DNA from: Facklamia miroungae
Lineage (GTDB): Bacteria; Bacillota; Bacilli; Lactobacillales; Aerococcaceae
DNA: 64,000 bases
Direction of reading: 5' to 3'
Assembly: GCF_012396555.1 (NCBI RefSeq)
Contig: NZ_JAAXPS010000007.1
Location: forward strand, 19,887-83,886
Part shown: piece after piece, positions 29,098 through 38,029 of the stretch
How positions within the stretch are numbered: position 1 is the first letter of the stretch
Layout: each line of letters starts with the position of its first letter
Notes under the pieces: model-generated
What the model saw: only the letters and a program-made list of their open reading frames with translations
What the model was told of the DNA's origin: nothing
The model's database searches: none
Made by a program: the position numbers and the translations under genes

Positions 29098-30504
29098 ATG
29101 GTAGTTGGAGATTTCGCAATGGAGTTAGATACAGTCGTTATTGGAGCTGGACCCGGAGGGTACGTAGCTGCAATTCGTGCTGCTCAGTTAGGCCAAAAAG
29201 TGGCTATTATAGAAAAAGAATACTTTGGAGGCGTTTGTTTAAACGTTGGTTGTATTCCTTCAAAAGCTTTAATCCAAGCAGGTCACGTATATCACCAATC
29301 AAAACATGGTGAAACATTTGGTATTTCTACTTCAAATGTAGAGATTGACTGGAAGAAAACTCAAGATTGGAAGCAAAATGAAGTCGTAGCTAAAATGACT
29401 TCTGGAGTTGAAATGCTTCTTAAGAAGAATAAAGTTGAGATTATCAAAGGGGAAGCATTCTTCTCTGATAAAGATACACTTCGTGTTGTCAACGGTGAAG
29501 AAGCTCAAACATATATTTTCAAAAATGCAATTGTAGCAACTGGATCACGTCCAATTCAAATTCCAGGATTTGAATTTAAAGGCCGTGTGATTGATTCGAC
29601 TGGTGGATTAAACTTACCTGAAATTCCTAAAGATTTAGTTGTTATTGGTGGAGGAATTATTGGGACAGAGTTAGGTGGCGTATATGCTAACTTAGGAACA
29701 AAAGTTACTATTTTAGAAGGCTCTAAACAATTCATCCCTTCTTTTGAGAAAGATATGACACGCCTTGTTGAAAAAGACCTTAAAGCTCTAGGCGCTGAAA
29801 TTGTAACGAATGCTATGGCTAAAAAGGCTGAAGAAAAAGGCGACCGCGTGGTGGTTACTTATGAACGCAAAGGTAAAGAAGTTCAAGTTGAAGCAGATTA
29901 CGTTATGGTTACTGTTGGACGTCGTCCAAACACTGATAACTGCGGTTTAGAACAAGCGGGTGTTGAATTAGATGAGCGTGGATTGGTTAAAGTTGATAAC
30001 CAAGGACGTACTTCAAATCCTAATATTTTTGCCATTGGTGATATTGTTCCAGGTGCAATGTTAGCCCATAAAGCTTCATTTGAAGCAAAAGTTGCTGCAT
30101 CAGCAATTTCTGGTGGTAAAGATATTGTAGATTATAAAGCTATGCCGTCTGTATGTTATTCAGATACTGAATTAGCTTCAGCAGGGCACACTAAGGACTC
30201 GGCTAAAGAAGCGGGTATTGAAGTGAACGTAATCAAATTCCCATTTGGAGGAAACGGTCGTGCAGTAGCCTTAGATCACTATAATGGTTTTGTGCGTCTA
30301 GTTACAAGAAAAGAAGATGATGTTATTATTGGTGCACAAGTGGCAGGTCCAAGTGCATCCGATGTATTAGCTGAAATCACTCTCGCAATTGAAGCGGGTA
30401 TGAATGCAGAAGATATTGCTTTAACCGTTCATGCTCACCCAACTTTAAGTGAAGCAACAATGGATGCAGCTGAAGCAGCTCTTGGTATGCCGATTCATAT
30501 GTAA
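29098..30504 (+). CDS. pdhD: Dihydrolipoamide dehydrogenase (E3)
   Basis: A 468-residue flavoprotein that reoxidises the lipoyl groups with NAD. FAD motif [19 protein letters not shown], redox disulfide [18 protein letters not shown] motif [13 protein letters not shown], and the catalytic His-Glu in HAHPTLSEA. The start at 29098 (MVVGDF) matches the usual Firmicutes N-terminus and has GAAGGA 9 bases upstream; ATG at 29119 is an alternative. It ends the pdh operon. Confidence 0.94.
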   Translation: MVVGDFAMELDTVVIGAGPGGYVAAIRAAQLGQKVAIIEKEYFGGVCLNVGCIPSKALIQAGHVYHQSKHGETFGISTSNVEIDWKKTQDWKQNEVVAKMTSGVEMLLKKNKVEIIKGEAFFSDKDTLRVVNGEEAQTYIFKNAIVATGSRPIQIPGFEFKGRVIDSTGGLNLPEIPKDLVVIGGGIIGTELGGVYANLGTKVTILEGSKQFIPSFEKDMTRLVEKDLKALGAEIVTNAMAKKAEEKGDRVVVTYERKGKEVQVEADYVMVTVGRRPNTDNCGLEQAGVELDERGLVKVDNQGRTSNPNIFAIGDIVPGAMLAHKASFEAKVAASAISGGKDIVDYKAMPSVCYSDTELASAGHTKDSAKEAGIEVNVIKFPFGGNGRAVALDHYNGFVRLVTRKEDDVIIGAQVAGPSASDVLAEITLAIEAGMNAEDIALTVHAHPTLSEATMDAAEAALGMPIHM

Positions 30505-30511
30505 TACCCTT

Positions 30512-30553
30512 ATAACCCTTGATAGATGTTGATCTATCAAGGGTTATTTTTTT
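30512..30553 (+). terminator. Terminator of the pdh operon
   Basis: ATAACCCTTGATAGAT (30512-30527) pairs perfectly with ATCTATCAAGGGTTAT (30532-30547), then T residues. Confidence 0.9.
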
Positions 30554-30564
30554 ATTCAAAAACA

Positions 30565-30616
30565 TTTTCAAAAGGAGTATTTTTATGTATAATAAATAGT
30601 AATATTTACTATTTAT
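30565..30616 (+). promoter_or_regulatory. Promoter with overlapping 11-bp inverted-repeat operator for the MerB-like gene
   Basis: TTTTCA (30565-30570), 17 bp, TATAAT (30588-30593). Starting in the -10 is a perfect inverted repeat: ATAAATAGTAA (30592-30602), TAT, TTACTATTTAT (30606-30616). Its size and place are those of an operator for a dimeric repressor, for example an ArsR/SmtB-type metal sensor. No such regulator gene lies nearby. Confidence 0.6.
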
Positions 30617-30630
30617 AGAAAGGTACTCTT

Positions 30631-31194
30631 ATGAATTTTACTAATACTTTAACTAAAGAAGAGAGAAAATTAAGGCTGGAAATAATAAATATGATTTGCA
30701 AAAATCCTGATCGAAGACTGTTTAGAGAGCCAAAATACCAACCTTTAATTGATAAAAAGGTAATGGTGTTAGAAGAGGATGAAGTGGTAACCCTCTATCC
30801 TCTATCCTTAAAGAAGACCAATAAAAAAGTATATACTCAAAAGAGTGACAAACCAGTACATGCAATGTGTGCAATCGATGCTCTCGGGCTATATCACACA
30901 ATAGAATCCCAAATTATGATTGAAGGAGAAGATGAATTCACGGGCGAAAAAATAAAATTAGAAATGAATAATGATAAAATAATTAATCATAATAAGCAAA
31001 CCGTTTTTATTTTATATAAAAATGTATGTAAGAAGAAAGATTGCAATAAAGAATGTTGTCCTTTTATTCATTTTTTTGTAAGTGAAGATAATATCGTTCG
31101 ATACTTGAATAAAAACTGTCTTAAATGTTCTTTCCAAATTTTAGATTTAGACGAGGCCAACGCCGTAGCACAAAGGCTATTCATTAGTAATTAA
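30631..31194 (+). CDS. MerB-like (organomercurial lyase family) protein
   Basis: A 187-residue protein whose core resembles alkylmercury lyase. CAIDAL lines up with the MerB segment holding catalytic Cys and Asp. EFTGEKIKLEM fits the following strand pair, and CCPFIHFFVSED fits the second cysteine segment. The N-terminal 70 residues could be a small winged-helix domain. It has extra cysteines (CKKKDCNKECC and CLKC), suggesting metal or thiol chemistry. There is no merA, merR or merP nearby, so organomercury cleavage is uncertain. AAAGG lies 7 bases before the ATG, and the gene has its own promoter, operator-like repeat and terminator. Confidence 0.6.
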   Translation: MNFTNTLTKEERKLRLEIINMICKNPDRRLFREPKYQPLIDKKVMVLEEDEVVTLYPLSLKKTNKKVYTQKSDKPVHAMCAIDALGLYHTIESQIMIEGEDEFTGEKIKLEMNNDKIINHNKQTVFILYKNVCKKKDCNKECCPFIHFFVSEDNIVRYLNKNCLKCSFQILDLDEANAVAQRLFISN

Positions 31195-31243
31195 AAGTGT
31201 TTTTACTTTCATGTATAATTTGGAGAGCTAAAATGCAATTTTT

Positions 31244-31274
31244 AACCCCCTGTTAAATAAACAGGGGGTTTTTT
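31244..31274 (+). terminator. Terminator after the MerB-like gene
   Basis: AACCCCCTGTT (31244-31254) pairs with AACAGGGGGTT (31260-31270), followed by T residues. Confidence 0.88.
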
Positions 31275-31314
31275 ATTTTTCGAATAAATTATAATTTAAA
31301 TGCTAATTGTAATT

Positions 31315-32724
31315 CTATTTTGCGGTAAACGTTACAATATTTTCTGACGGCATCGATTTGAACTGTCGATAAATGAAATAGATGGCGAGAACAAAAGCCA
31401 TCCCATGAGCTAGAGGGGCTGCTAGAGGAACTTGTTCCACCCCATAGGTATGCCCTAAAAAGAGAATCAGAGGGAGCAGGAAGATGATTTGTTTACTGAG
31501 CGCTAAAAATGCGCTCTTAAAGCCATAACCGATGGCTGAAAGAAAATTTGCCATTCCAATATGTAACCCTGTAATAACCGTCATAAATAAGAAAACACGT
31601 AGGTAGTGAACCGAATAAGTAAAATATAATTCATCACCATTACCAAAAATACTTATTAAGGGGCGGGTTAAGGTCTGGAATATAATAAACATTATCAACG
31701 AAAAAACAGCTAATACTTTCATTTCTAATTTGAAGGTCTCCCTCACCCGCAGATAATTCTTCGCTCCATAATTGACACTTAATATAGGTTGCGCACCTTG
31801 TACAATTCCGATCACAACTCCTATGAACAAGGTATTAATCTTAATGGTAATACCAGCAGCTGCAATTGGGATATCTGCTCCATAGATAGAGCTAGCTCCG
31901 ACAAACTTCAAAGTATTATTGAGTACAATTTGAACAATAGTATTTGATAATTGAAAGACCAACGCGTTAATGCCTAATTTAAAGATTTGCCAAAGTTCTT
32001 TCAATTGAATAGTAATTTCGCTAAAGGAAAGGTCTACTTGTTTAAATCGAGGTAAATAGGCAAGTATAAAAAGTCCGGAGGCTATTTGACCAATGATGGT
32101 TGCCCAAGCAGCTCCACGAATGCCCCAATTAAAGACAAAGATAAAAAGGGGATCTAATACCATGTTAATCGCTGCTCCTATGAGAATACTTGTCATAGAA
32201 TACTTTGCACTACCGTCTGCTCTAACGAGGTTTGCCCCGCCAATGCCCAGCATAAAAAAAGGAATGCCTAAGGCAATGATTTGCACATATTGAACGGACA
32301 GAGGATAAACTTTTTCAGTAGCTCCAAAAAATGCCATCAGTGGCCCCGCTTGCCAAAAGACTATAAGAGCTAGAGTAAATCCTGATAAAAGTAAAAATCC
32401 AAAAGCAGTACCAAGGGTATTTCGGGCAGTTGTGTAGTCTTTTCGACCGATAGTTAAATTAAAATTAGCAGCGGCTCCGATTCCTGTGAGCAGTCCTATC
32501 GCTAAGCATACAGTTGTGATCGGAAAAGCGATATTGGTTGCCGCATTCCCCAAATAACCGACTCCTTGTCCAATAAAGATTTGATCGACTATATTATAAA
32601 GGGAGTTGGCAAGGTTGGCGATAATACTGGGAATCGCAAATTGTCTGAGTAGCTTTGCGACGGGTTCAGTTTCAAGAGGGTTATGCTTGTAGAGAGTTTT
32701 AATCGATTGGTTAGTTTGTGTCAC
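31315..32724 (-). CDS. MATE family multidrug efflux transporter
   Basis: A 469-residue membrane protein with about 12 hydrophobic segments in two homologous halves, as in MATE exporters of the MepA/NorM kind. These use a sodium or proton gradient to expel cationic drugs. Typical parts are LRQFAIPSIIANLANSLYNIVDQIFIGQ at the N-terminus and VRADGSAKYSM in the first half. It starts with GTG at 32724 after AAAGGAAG. The substrate cannot be told from sequence. It stands alone, divergent from the bacteriocin remnant region. Confidence 0.88.
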   Translation of the reverse strand: MTQTNQSIKTLYKHNPLETEPVAKLLRQFAIPSIIANLANSLYNIVDQIFIGQGVGYLGNAATNIAFPITTVCLAIGLLTGIGAAANFNLTIGRKDYTTARNTLGTAFGFLLLSGFTLALIVFWQAGPLMAFFGATEKVYPLSVQYVQIIALGIPFFMLGIGGANLVRADGSAKYSMTSILIGAAINMVLDPLFIFVFNWGIRGAAWATIIGQIASGLFILAYLPRFKQVDLSFSEITIQLKELWQIFKLGINALVFQLSNTIVQIVLNNTLKFVGASSIYGADIPIAAAGITIKINTLFIGVVIGIVQGAQPILSVNYGAKNYLRVRETFKLEMKVLAVFSLIMFIIFQTLTRPLISIFGNGDELYFTYSVHYLRVFLFMTVITGLHIGMANFLSAIGYGFKSAFLALSKQIIFLLPLILFLGHTYGVEQVPLAAPLAHGMAFVLAIYFIYRQFKSMPSENIVTFTAK

Positions 32725-33369
32725 AAAGTTTCTTCCTTTCCTATCGAATTATAAGCAAGTTGTAGGATCGATTCTTCAGTATACCATAAAACATCCTAGA
32801 GGTAAATTAAAAGGATGGATCATAAATAAGTTGCGAAATTTAGTTAATGATTATTTTGATTTAAAGTAATTGGGTCTAACAAATAAGAGGATGCCACAAA
32901 AGTTTTGGAGATTGTGAAAAATAAAAAAGACGATTATTAACAGTTGCAAGAGGCCGTCATCCAAACCTGCGATTTTTTGACTAGATCCACTAGGAATTAC
33001 CCTAGTGGATCTTCTTTTATCTTGGAAGTATATAGTCGGAATTCCTTTATTAACAATCTTTTTAATTTCTGATCATTTTTTAGCACTAGCGATTGAATGA
33101 AGAGTAATTGAGACGGACATCACAGCCTCTTTATAATTTAGGTTCTTCCTAGCGAAAGACTAGTTATGTCGTAAAGAGTCAATTAGTAATGAACGGATCA
33201 TGGGAGGAGATTGCTCACATAATGACACATTAAACATAAAAAAGTTGATTAATCAAGTATTCATATAAATAACTGACATACCCTCAATTGAATGTTGATA
33301 TACAATTTAAAAGTGTGATATTGAATGATTGTTGAGATTTGGAACAATTAAAAATGAAATTTATATTTG
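32725..33369. other. Gene-poor stretch with one hairpin
   Basis: No credible gene is seen in these 645 bases. A 12-bp perfect stem AGATCCACTAGG/CCTAGTGGATCT (32983-32994 with 33001-33012) followed by TCTTTT may be an orphan terminator, suggesting that a gene once ended here. The rest is AT-rich and broken in all frames. Confidence 0.5.
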
Positions 33370-33522
33370 TTGGACGCTTACTAATGTGGCAAATATTACA
33401 AATAGCCTTGGTCTTATCTTGGAAGCAAAAGGCGGAATAATCAAGTTTTCGTCTATGATAATGCAGGGTTAGCTTCTTACGCTTTTATCAAAACAAACTT
33501 TGGTGAAAAAAGTTTCATTTAA
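33370..33522 (+). pseudogene. Decayed lactococcin-972-type bacteriocin gene (remnant)
   Basis: One frame ending at TAA 33520-33522 reads WSYLGSKRRNNQVFVYDN and then AGLASYAFIKTNFGEKSFI. This resembles the C-terminal half of lactococcin 972-family bacteriocins and the intact homologue at 38030 (AFINTSVGERVDFW against AFIKTNFGEKSFI). A TAG lies just upstream in this frame. A shifted frame upstream reads CWTLTNVANITNS, which may be the degraded GGTW region, so at least one frameshift and loss of the signal peptide are implied. It lies in the right place, upstream of a hairpin and a DUF1430-ATPase gene. The call is by eye. Confidence 0.5.
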
Positions 33523-33583
33523 TATAGGATTTTAAAATTTTATCAAGTTTTACATAGCATTTTTTGATGATTAATCAGCTTGG

Positions 33584-33604
33584 GCGGGATGAGTCCTGCT
33601 TTTT
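33584..33604 (+). terminator. Hairpin/terminator between bacteriocin remnant and transporter gene
   Basis: GCGGGA (33584-33589), TGAG loop, TCCTGC (33594-33599) with one G-T pair, followed by five T residues. It sits in the same place as the hairpin at 37979-38020 in the intact cassette. Confidence 0.6.
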
Positions 33605-33621
33605 AAAAATGAGGGGTGCAT

Positions 33622-34698
33622 ATGAAGCGGATTTTCATTATTCTATCAAATCTATTGGTGGGTCTCTTTTTGGTATGGGTGGTTAACATTTGGGGAGATA
33701 CTTATGTTTCATATTATTATCCAAATGTTTCGGTATTTGATGCTGCTTCTGAGGCTGATTTTGAGAAGGTGGCAGAACATTTAACCTTATTGGCACAAGA
33801 AATAGATAGTCTCATTTCCATTCAGCACCAAGAACCTGGAGCAGACGGAAAGCCCGTCTTTTCATATACCACTTTTGGAACTGGAAAATTACCAGAAGGT
33901 CTCACTGAAAAATCAAGGGAAGCAGCTAAAACGAGTAGTGTACTGACTAACTATTTTATCTTTAAGGGAAATTTAGATCTAGATCTATTAAAAACATCAT
34001 TAAAGGATACAAGATTGACTAGACTCTCTCCAGCTATTCCTTCTGGGGTCACCGTTCTAGCCTCCATATTTAGTAATGGCTTTCAACTCATCGGCTTATT
34101 GATTTTCTTTTTAACCTTTGGAGCCAATAAGGTTTATGCCTTGATTGGTTCAAGTGGGAGTGGTAAATCAACGCTTATGAATAGGATGGGGAAACTTGAA
34201 AGTTATGATGGAACGATTTCCTTTCGGAATAAGGAGTTGAGCAAGTATAAATCGAGTGATTTTTTCCGTCAGGAGTTGGGGTATTTGTTTCAAAATTTTG
34301 GTCTCATAGAAAGTCAGACGATTGAAGAAAACTTAAAACTCTGTCTAATTGGTCAAAAAATTAGTAAAACTGAGCAACACAAGAAGGAAAAAGAAGCTTT
34401 AATGCGTGTTGGTCTCTCTTATTTAAGTCTCAATAAGAAAAATTTTGAATTATCAGGAGGAGAATCACAGCGTGTTGCTTTAGCTAAGGTTATTCTTAAA
34501 AACTCTCCTCTTATCTTAGCGGATGAACCTACTGCATCCGTTGACCCTGAGACAGCTAAAGCGATTATGGATATTTTGCTCTCCTTGAGAGATGAGAATA
34601 GACTCATTATCCTTGCTACGCATAATCCATCTATTTGGACAATGGCTGATGAGATTGTTTCCATGGATCGATTGGGAATGGCAATAAGTTCTCATTAA
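33622..34698 (+). pseudogene. In-frame fusion of truncated DUF1430 membrane protein and ABC ATPase (deletion product)
   Basis: The frame is open for 358 codons. Residues 1 to about 168 match the start of a DUF1430 bacteriocin-associated membrane protein: an N-terminal helix, an extracytoplasmic domain and a second helix ending IGLLIFFLTF. Directly after this, GANKVYALIGSSGSGKST continues as an ABC ATPase that lacks its first 24 or so residues. Walker A, ELSGGESQRVAL, ILADEPTAS and the H-loop ATHNP are kept. Compared with the separate intact genes at 35902-37932 and 35256-35900, roughly 1.6 kb has been lost in frame. GAGGGG precedes ATG 33622 (a GTG at 33616 is in frame). A stable product could be made, but the permease core is gone, so export function is doubtful. 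Confidence 0.8.
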
Positions 34699-34806
34699 TT
34701 TTGGGGAAGAATAATATAACGATTAGTGAATTAGTTTGAATAGTTAGCTCTTTGTCAACTATAGAGGGTAGGGCAAAGCTAAGTGCTAGAGAAGACCAAA
34801 TGTTAC

Positions 34807-34859
34807 TGATGTGACCCCCAAAAGTTAGAGATAAAAACTAACTTTTGGGGGTCACATCA
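34807..34859. repeat. 22-bp perfect palindrome resembling two abutted insertion-sequence ends
   Basis: Bases 34807-34828 and 34838-34859 are perfect inverted repeats around a 9-base loop. The arm contains GTGACCCCCAAAAGTTAG, similar to the terminal repeats of IS3-family (IS150-like) elements. No T-run follows, so it is not a normal terminator. It lies between two tail-to-tail bacteriocin cassettes. The link to IS3 is from memory of end sequences and needs a search. Confidence 0.55.
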
Positions 34860-34920
34860 TACTTGGTCTTTAAAAAAATAGCAGATTTAGTAAAAAGTGC
34901 GATGAAATTCTTCAATCGAG

Positions 34921-34993
34921 AAGCTAGCAGTAGAACAGATATAGATTAAGTTGCAATCGGCCACACGTAAGAATTATCCGACACTGCTAGCTT
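34921..34993. repeat. 11-bp inverted repeat in the spacer between cassettes
   Basis: AAGCTAGCAGT (34921-34931) and ACTGCTAGCTT (34983-34993) are exact inverted repeats 51 bp apart. The remaining sequence from 34860 to 35255 shows no gene. A third pair, AGAAACATTAA/TTAATGTTTCT (about 35228-35265), overlaps the stop of the ATPase gene and may act as its transcript end. Confidence 0.45.
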
Positions 34994-35255
34994 TGTGAGG
35001 CAAATGGTTGTGTGAGATAAAAGTGCATTGGCAATAAATAAGTACTCACTTAAAAAGAAGTAGATCGATGCTATTAATTTGCCTGACATGATTTGTACCA
35101 GAATTATTGGCAATCGGTGATTACCATAGGTTAATCTTATCGCATAATAGTAAAAATTTCATAATCACATAATTATTTCAAATAGTTCATATTCATTACA
35201 GAGAAGAATTCATTTGGCTTTCGCGGTAGAAACATTAAAGAAGTGACTGTTCGTA

Positions 35256-35900
35256 TTAATGTTTCTGATGCAACACATTCAAATCCACTACTTGATCAAC
35301 CATTTGCCAAACTAAAGGATCATGGGTGGCAATGATGATAACACGATTATCATTGTTGAGAGAGAGGAGTTTTTTCATGATAGCCTTAGCGTTTTCAATG
35401 TCAATCGATGCAGTCGGTTCGTCTGCAAGGATGAGAGGCGGGTCTTTTAAGATTACCTTAGCAAGTGCGACTCGTTGGGCTTCTCCACCCGACAACTCGA
35501 AAACCTTGCGATCTAACTTTAAATAATTTAAGCCCACTTGGTCCAAGATTTCATGCATTCGAGTCTTTTTGTCCTGTTTACTTAGCTTCTTTCCGATCAG
35601 ACCTAAATCTAGATTGGTTTCAACGGTTTCATTCTCGATTAAGCCAAAATTTTGGAAGAGGTAACCTAAATAATCACGAAAGAAGACTAAGTCTTTAATC
35701 GATTTGAGATCTTGGCCTTGGAATAGGATCTGTCCTTGATCATAAACTTCTAGATGGGCAATTATATTCAATAATGTGGTTTTCCCCGACCCGCTTTGAC
35801 CGGTTAGGGCATAGGATTTGCCAGCTTCAAAGTTCAAATTCAAGTCAGCAAATAGGGGACGTTGGCCGAAATTTTTATGAAGATTAGTTACTTGAATCAT
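35256..35900 (-). CDS. Bacteriocin-associated ABC transporter ATP-binding protein
   Basis: A 214-residue ABC ATPase of the kind paired with lactococcin 972-type bacteriocins. Walker A GQSGSGKTT (about residue 38), Q-loop LFQNFGL, signature ELSGGEAQRVAL, Walker B LILADEPTAS and H-loop ATHDP are all present. It begins two bases after the stop of the DUF1430 gene, with AAGGAG before the ATG, so the two form one unit. Such pairs are thought to give export or immunity; the exact role is not settled. It is clearly paralogous to the ATPase half of the fusion at 33622. Confidence 0.88.
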   Translation of the reverse strand: MIQVTNLHKNFGQRPLFADLNLNFEAGKSYALTGQSGSGKTTLLNIIAHLEVYDQGQILFQGQDLKSIKDLVFFRDYLGYLFQNFGLIENETVETNLDLGLIGKKLSKQDKKTRMHEILDQVGLNYLKLDRKVFELSGGEAQRVALAKVILKDPPLILADEPTASIDIENAKAIMKKLLSLNNDNRVIIIATHDPLVWQMVDQVVDLNVLHQKH

Positions 35901-35901
35901 G

Positions 35902-37932
35902 CTAGGCTCCTTTCAAGAGGGTTAAAGACTGGCGGTTTTCTTTTTTCACTTGGAATACTAGGGATAATAAAGCTATCAACAAAAAGATGATTATATTGAT
36001 TAAAACACTAACTTTATGCTTAGCTAATATCATTGATAAACCAAAAGCGATTATAAAAATCATTAATTGCAATGCAAGATAAACTTGATGATTTTGCCAG
36101 AAGTTTAATCCTGAGATTCTCTTTATTAAAATATCACGACGGAACTGGTTAAAATAAACTTGATTCATACAAATGAAAAGTAATAATGAGGATAAACATG
36201 CGAAAAAGGAAGCAAACAAATGAGTGACTAAATTAGTTTTATAATTAGTCATTTTCTCCAAGTATGTTTGTCTTGAATTAACTAAATAAGATATTTTAGA
36301 ATATAAATCATATTTTTTTAAAAGACTAATTGTTTCATCATAACCTGTATACTTAATGTTTTTAGCGGCATTAATCATCCAATGCATATATGAAGGCAAA
36401 GTGCTACCGGTAGATTCAGGTGACATTACAACAATAATTGGCTGAGATAGATACTGTTGATTTGAAACAGTCTCTTTTGAAAAATTCTCTGTATTGTACA
36501 AGAACACGGAATTCAAACGATCAGAAAAAAAAGTAATCGGCTTTACATCATATAATATTTTAGAATCGTTTTCGACTCCTTCACGACTGAACGTTGTTAA
36601 ATAATCCATAAAGTAATTTTCAATTTGATTTTTTGAATCTTGAAGTTCTCTTGGAATAATAAGACCAAATTCTCCTAGACTTAAATGATTAAATCTTTCA
36701 ATTCTTTCTTCAGATAAATCAAATTTTTCTCTCTTGACATAATTCGGACTTACAAAAATTACTTTATTAAATAGGTTAGCATCTTGAATTGGAGCAGGAT
36801 CAGAAAATTCATTTACTTCCAAACCATTATTTTGTACTTTTATAAAGAAAGCATCCTGTTCATTTAATGCTTCTTGGGTAAAAGAATACCATTTTTTGAA
36901 GGATTGTTTGTTATGTTTAGAAGAATTCATCAACGGCGCTAGCCCAAATTTAATATCAAATAACTCAGCATTACCTTCCCATTTATTAGAAGCTTTCCGG
37001 AGAGTATGTAGTGAATCCGCAAGGGTTAAAGATTGATCGATCGTATAGCCTAAAATAAATACAGAAAACACTTGACCGAATAGCATGAAAATTAGCAGAA
37101 AACGATAAGGTAATTTTCCTTTTATAATTGAAAAAAGCCTGTATTGATCAGTATAGATATAAAGTATTAGACTCAAACAAAGATTTAAAAACAAAATGAT
37201 GCTATTAAAGATTAGTAAAGAATAAAATGTTATGCTAAAAAGATACCAAGTTGAATGTTCTATTATTTTTAGCAAAAGGCCTGAAAGACAGGTTGTAATA
37301 AATATCATAATGATAACATAGCGTATATCATGATAGATCAATTGGTGATAGATTTTCTTTGTAGTTGCACCTGAAATTCTTTTAATGGCTATTTCTTTTG
37401 CTTTTTTTATAATTTGTATTAAAGTCAGTGAAAAATAAGTTAACAGCAGAATTGCTAGCGTGATGATGACAGAGGAATGTAAGTACAAATTCTTTGCATT
37501 TTGAAAAGAACTAGTCGCAGGAATAACGATTGCATTAGCTCCATATTCTTCAAAATATTCCTTTAGTGTGGATAGAGATGATGCCCCTTCAAAAACTAAA
37601 TAACTCGCTGCTAAATCACTATTTTGAATACTTTCATTATTTGCTTTAATTATTTCATGGGGCAATTCTTTATTACCGTATAGTGCATAAGTAAATTTTG
37701 TCTGACCAGATTTATTAGGTTCTACTATTCTTCGACCTATGAGAATTCCATGTTGTAATGCAAAATCCTGTAATTCTGACTCAAATTTAGCACGCTGAAT
37801 ATTTTGATCAAAATTTATGATTTGAACCCCTGGATACTGAGAAAAAGTAAATATCTCAGAAGAAAAATTTATAACATTTATCACCAGTAGTAACATGATT
37901 AAATTTGATAAGGTAATATATATTTTTTTCAC
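35902..37932 (-). CDS. DUF1430 bacteriocin-associated integral membrane protein
   Basis: A 676-residue membrane protein with an N-terminal helix, an extracytoplasmic domain (about 30-155), several helices (about 157-305), a large second extracytoplasmic region (about 310-570) and C-terminal helices. The layout is FtsX/MacB-like duplicated and fits the permease that partners the small ATPase in lactococcin 972 clusters. KIKRISG-like motifs after the helices (AIKRISGATTKK and LIKRISGLNFWQ) mark the two halves. It starts with GTG at 37932 after GGAAGG. It probably serves immunity or bacteriocin export with the ATPase. Confidence 0.85.
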   Translation of the reverse strand: MKKIYITLSNLIMLLLVINVINFSSEIFTFSQYPGVQIINFDQNIQRAKFESELQDFALQHGILIGRRIVEPNKSGQTKFTYALYGNKELPHEIIKANNESIQNSDLAASYLVFEGASSLSTLKEYFEEYGANAIVIPATSSFQNAKNLYLHSSVIITLAILLLTYFSLTLIQIIKKAKEIAIKRISGATTKKIYHQLIYHDIRYVIIMIFITTCLSGLLLKIIEHSTWYLFSITFYSLLIFNSIILFLNLCLSLILYIYTDQYRLFSIIKGKLPYRFLLIFMLFGQVFSVFILGYTIDQSLTLADSLHTLRKASNKWEGNAELFDIKFGLAPLMNSSKHNKQSFKKWYSFTQEALNEQDAFFIKVQNNGLEVNEFSDPAPIQDANLFNKVIFVSPNYVKREKFDLSEERIERFNHLSLGEFGLIIPRELQDSKNQIENYFMDYLTTFSREGVENDSKILYDVKPITFFSDRLNSVFLYNTENFSKETVSNQQYLSQPIIVVMSPESTGSTLPSYMHWMINAAKNIKYTGYDETISLLKKYDLYSKISYLVNSRQTYLEKMTNYKTNLVTHLFASFFACLSSLLLFICMNQVYFNQFRRDILIKRISGLNFWQNHQVYLALQLMIFIIAFGLSMILAKHKVSVLINIIIFLLIALLSLVFQVKKENRQSLTLLKGA

Positions 37933-37978
37933 AGGATACCTTCCTCTCTAAAACAATAACTCATTAACCTATAAGTAA

Positions 37979-38020
37979 TGATAGAACTAAGTGATAGATA
38001 CCCATCGCTTAGTTCTATCA
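37979..38020 (-). terminator. Attenuating hairpin between bacteriocin and transporter genes
   Basis: A 16-17-bp stem (arms 37979-37995 and 38004-38020, core ATAGAACTAAG/CTTAGTTCTAT, one G-T pair) lies ten bases after the bacteriocin stop. No T-run follows on the minus strand, so it is better seen as an attenuator or mRNA-stabilising hairpin that gives more bacteriocin than transporter mRNA. Confidence 0.6.
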
Positions 38021-38029
38021 AGCTAATAA

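Noticed and set aside
32983..33012. Hairpin AGATCCACTAGG as an insertion-sequence end
   Set aside because: It is a single short stem followed by a weak T-run; an orphan terminator is simpler. No paired copy was seen in the window.
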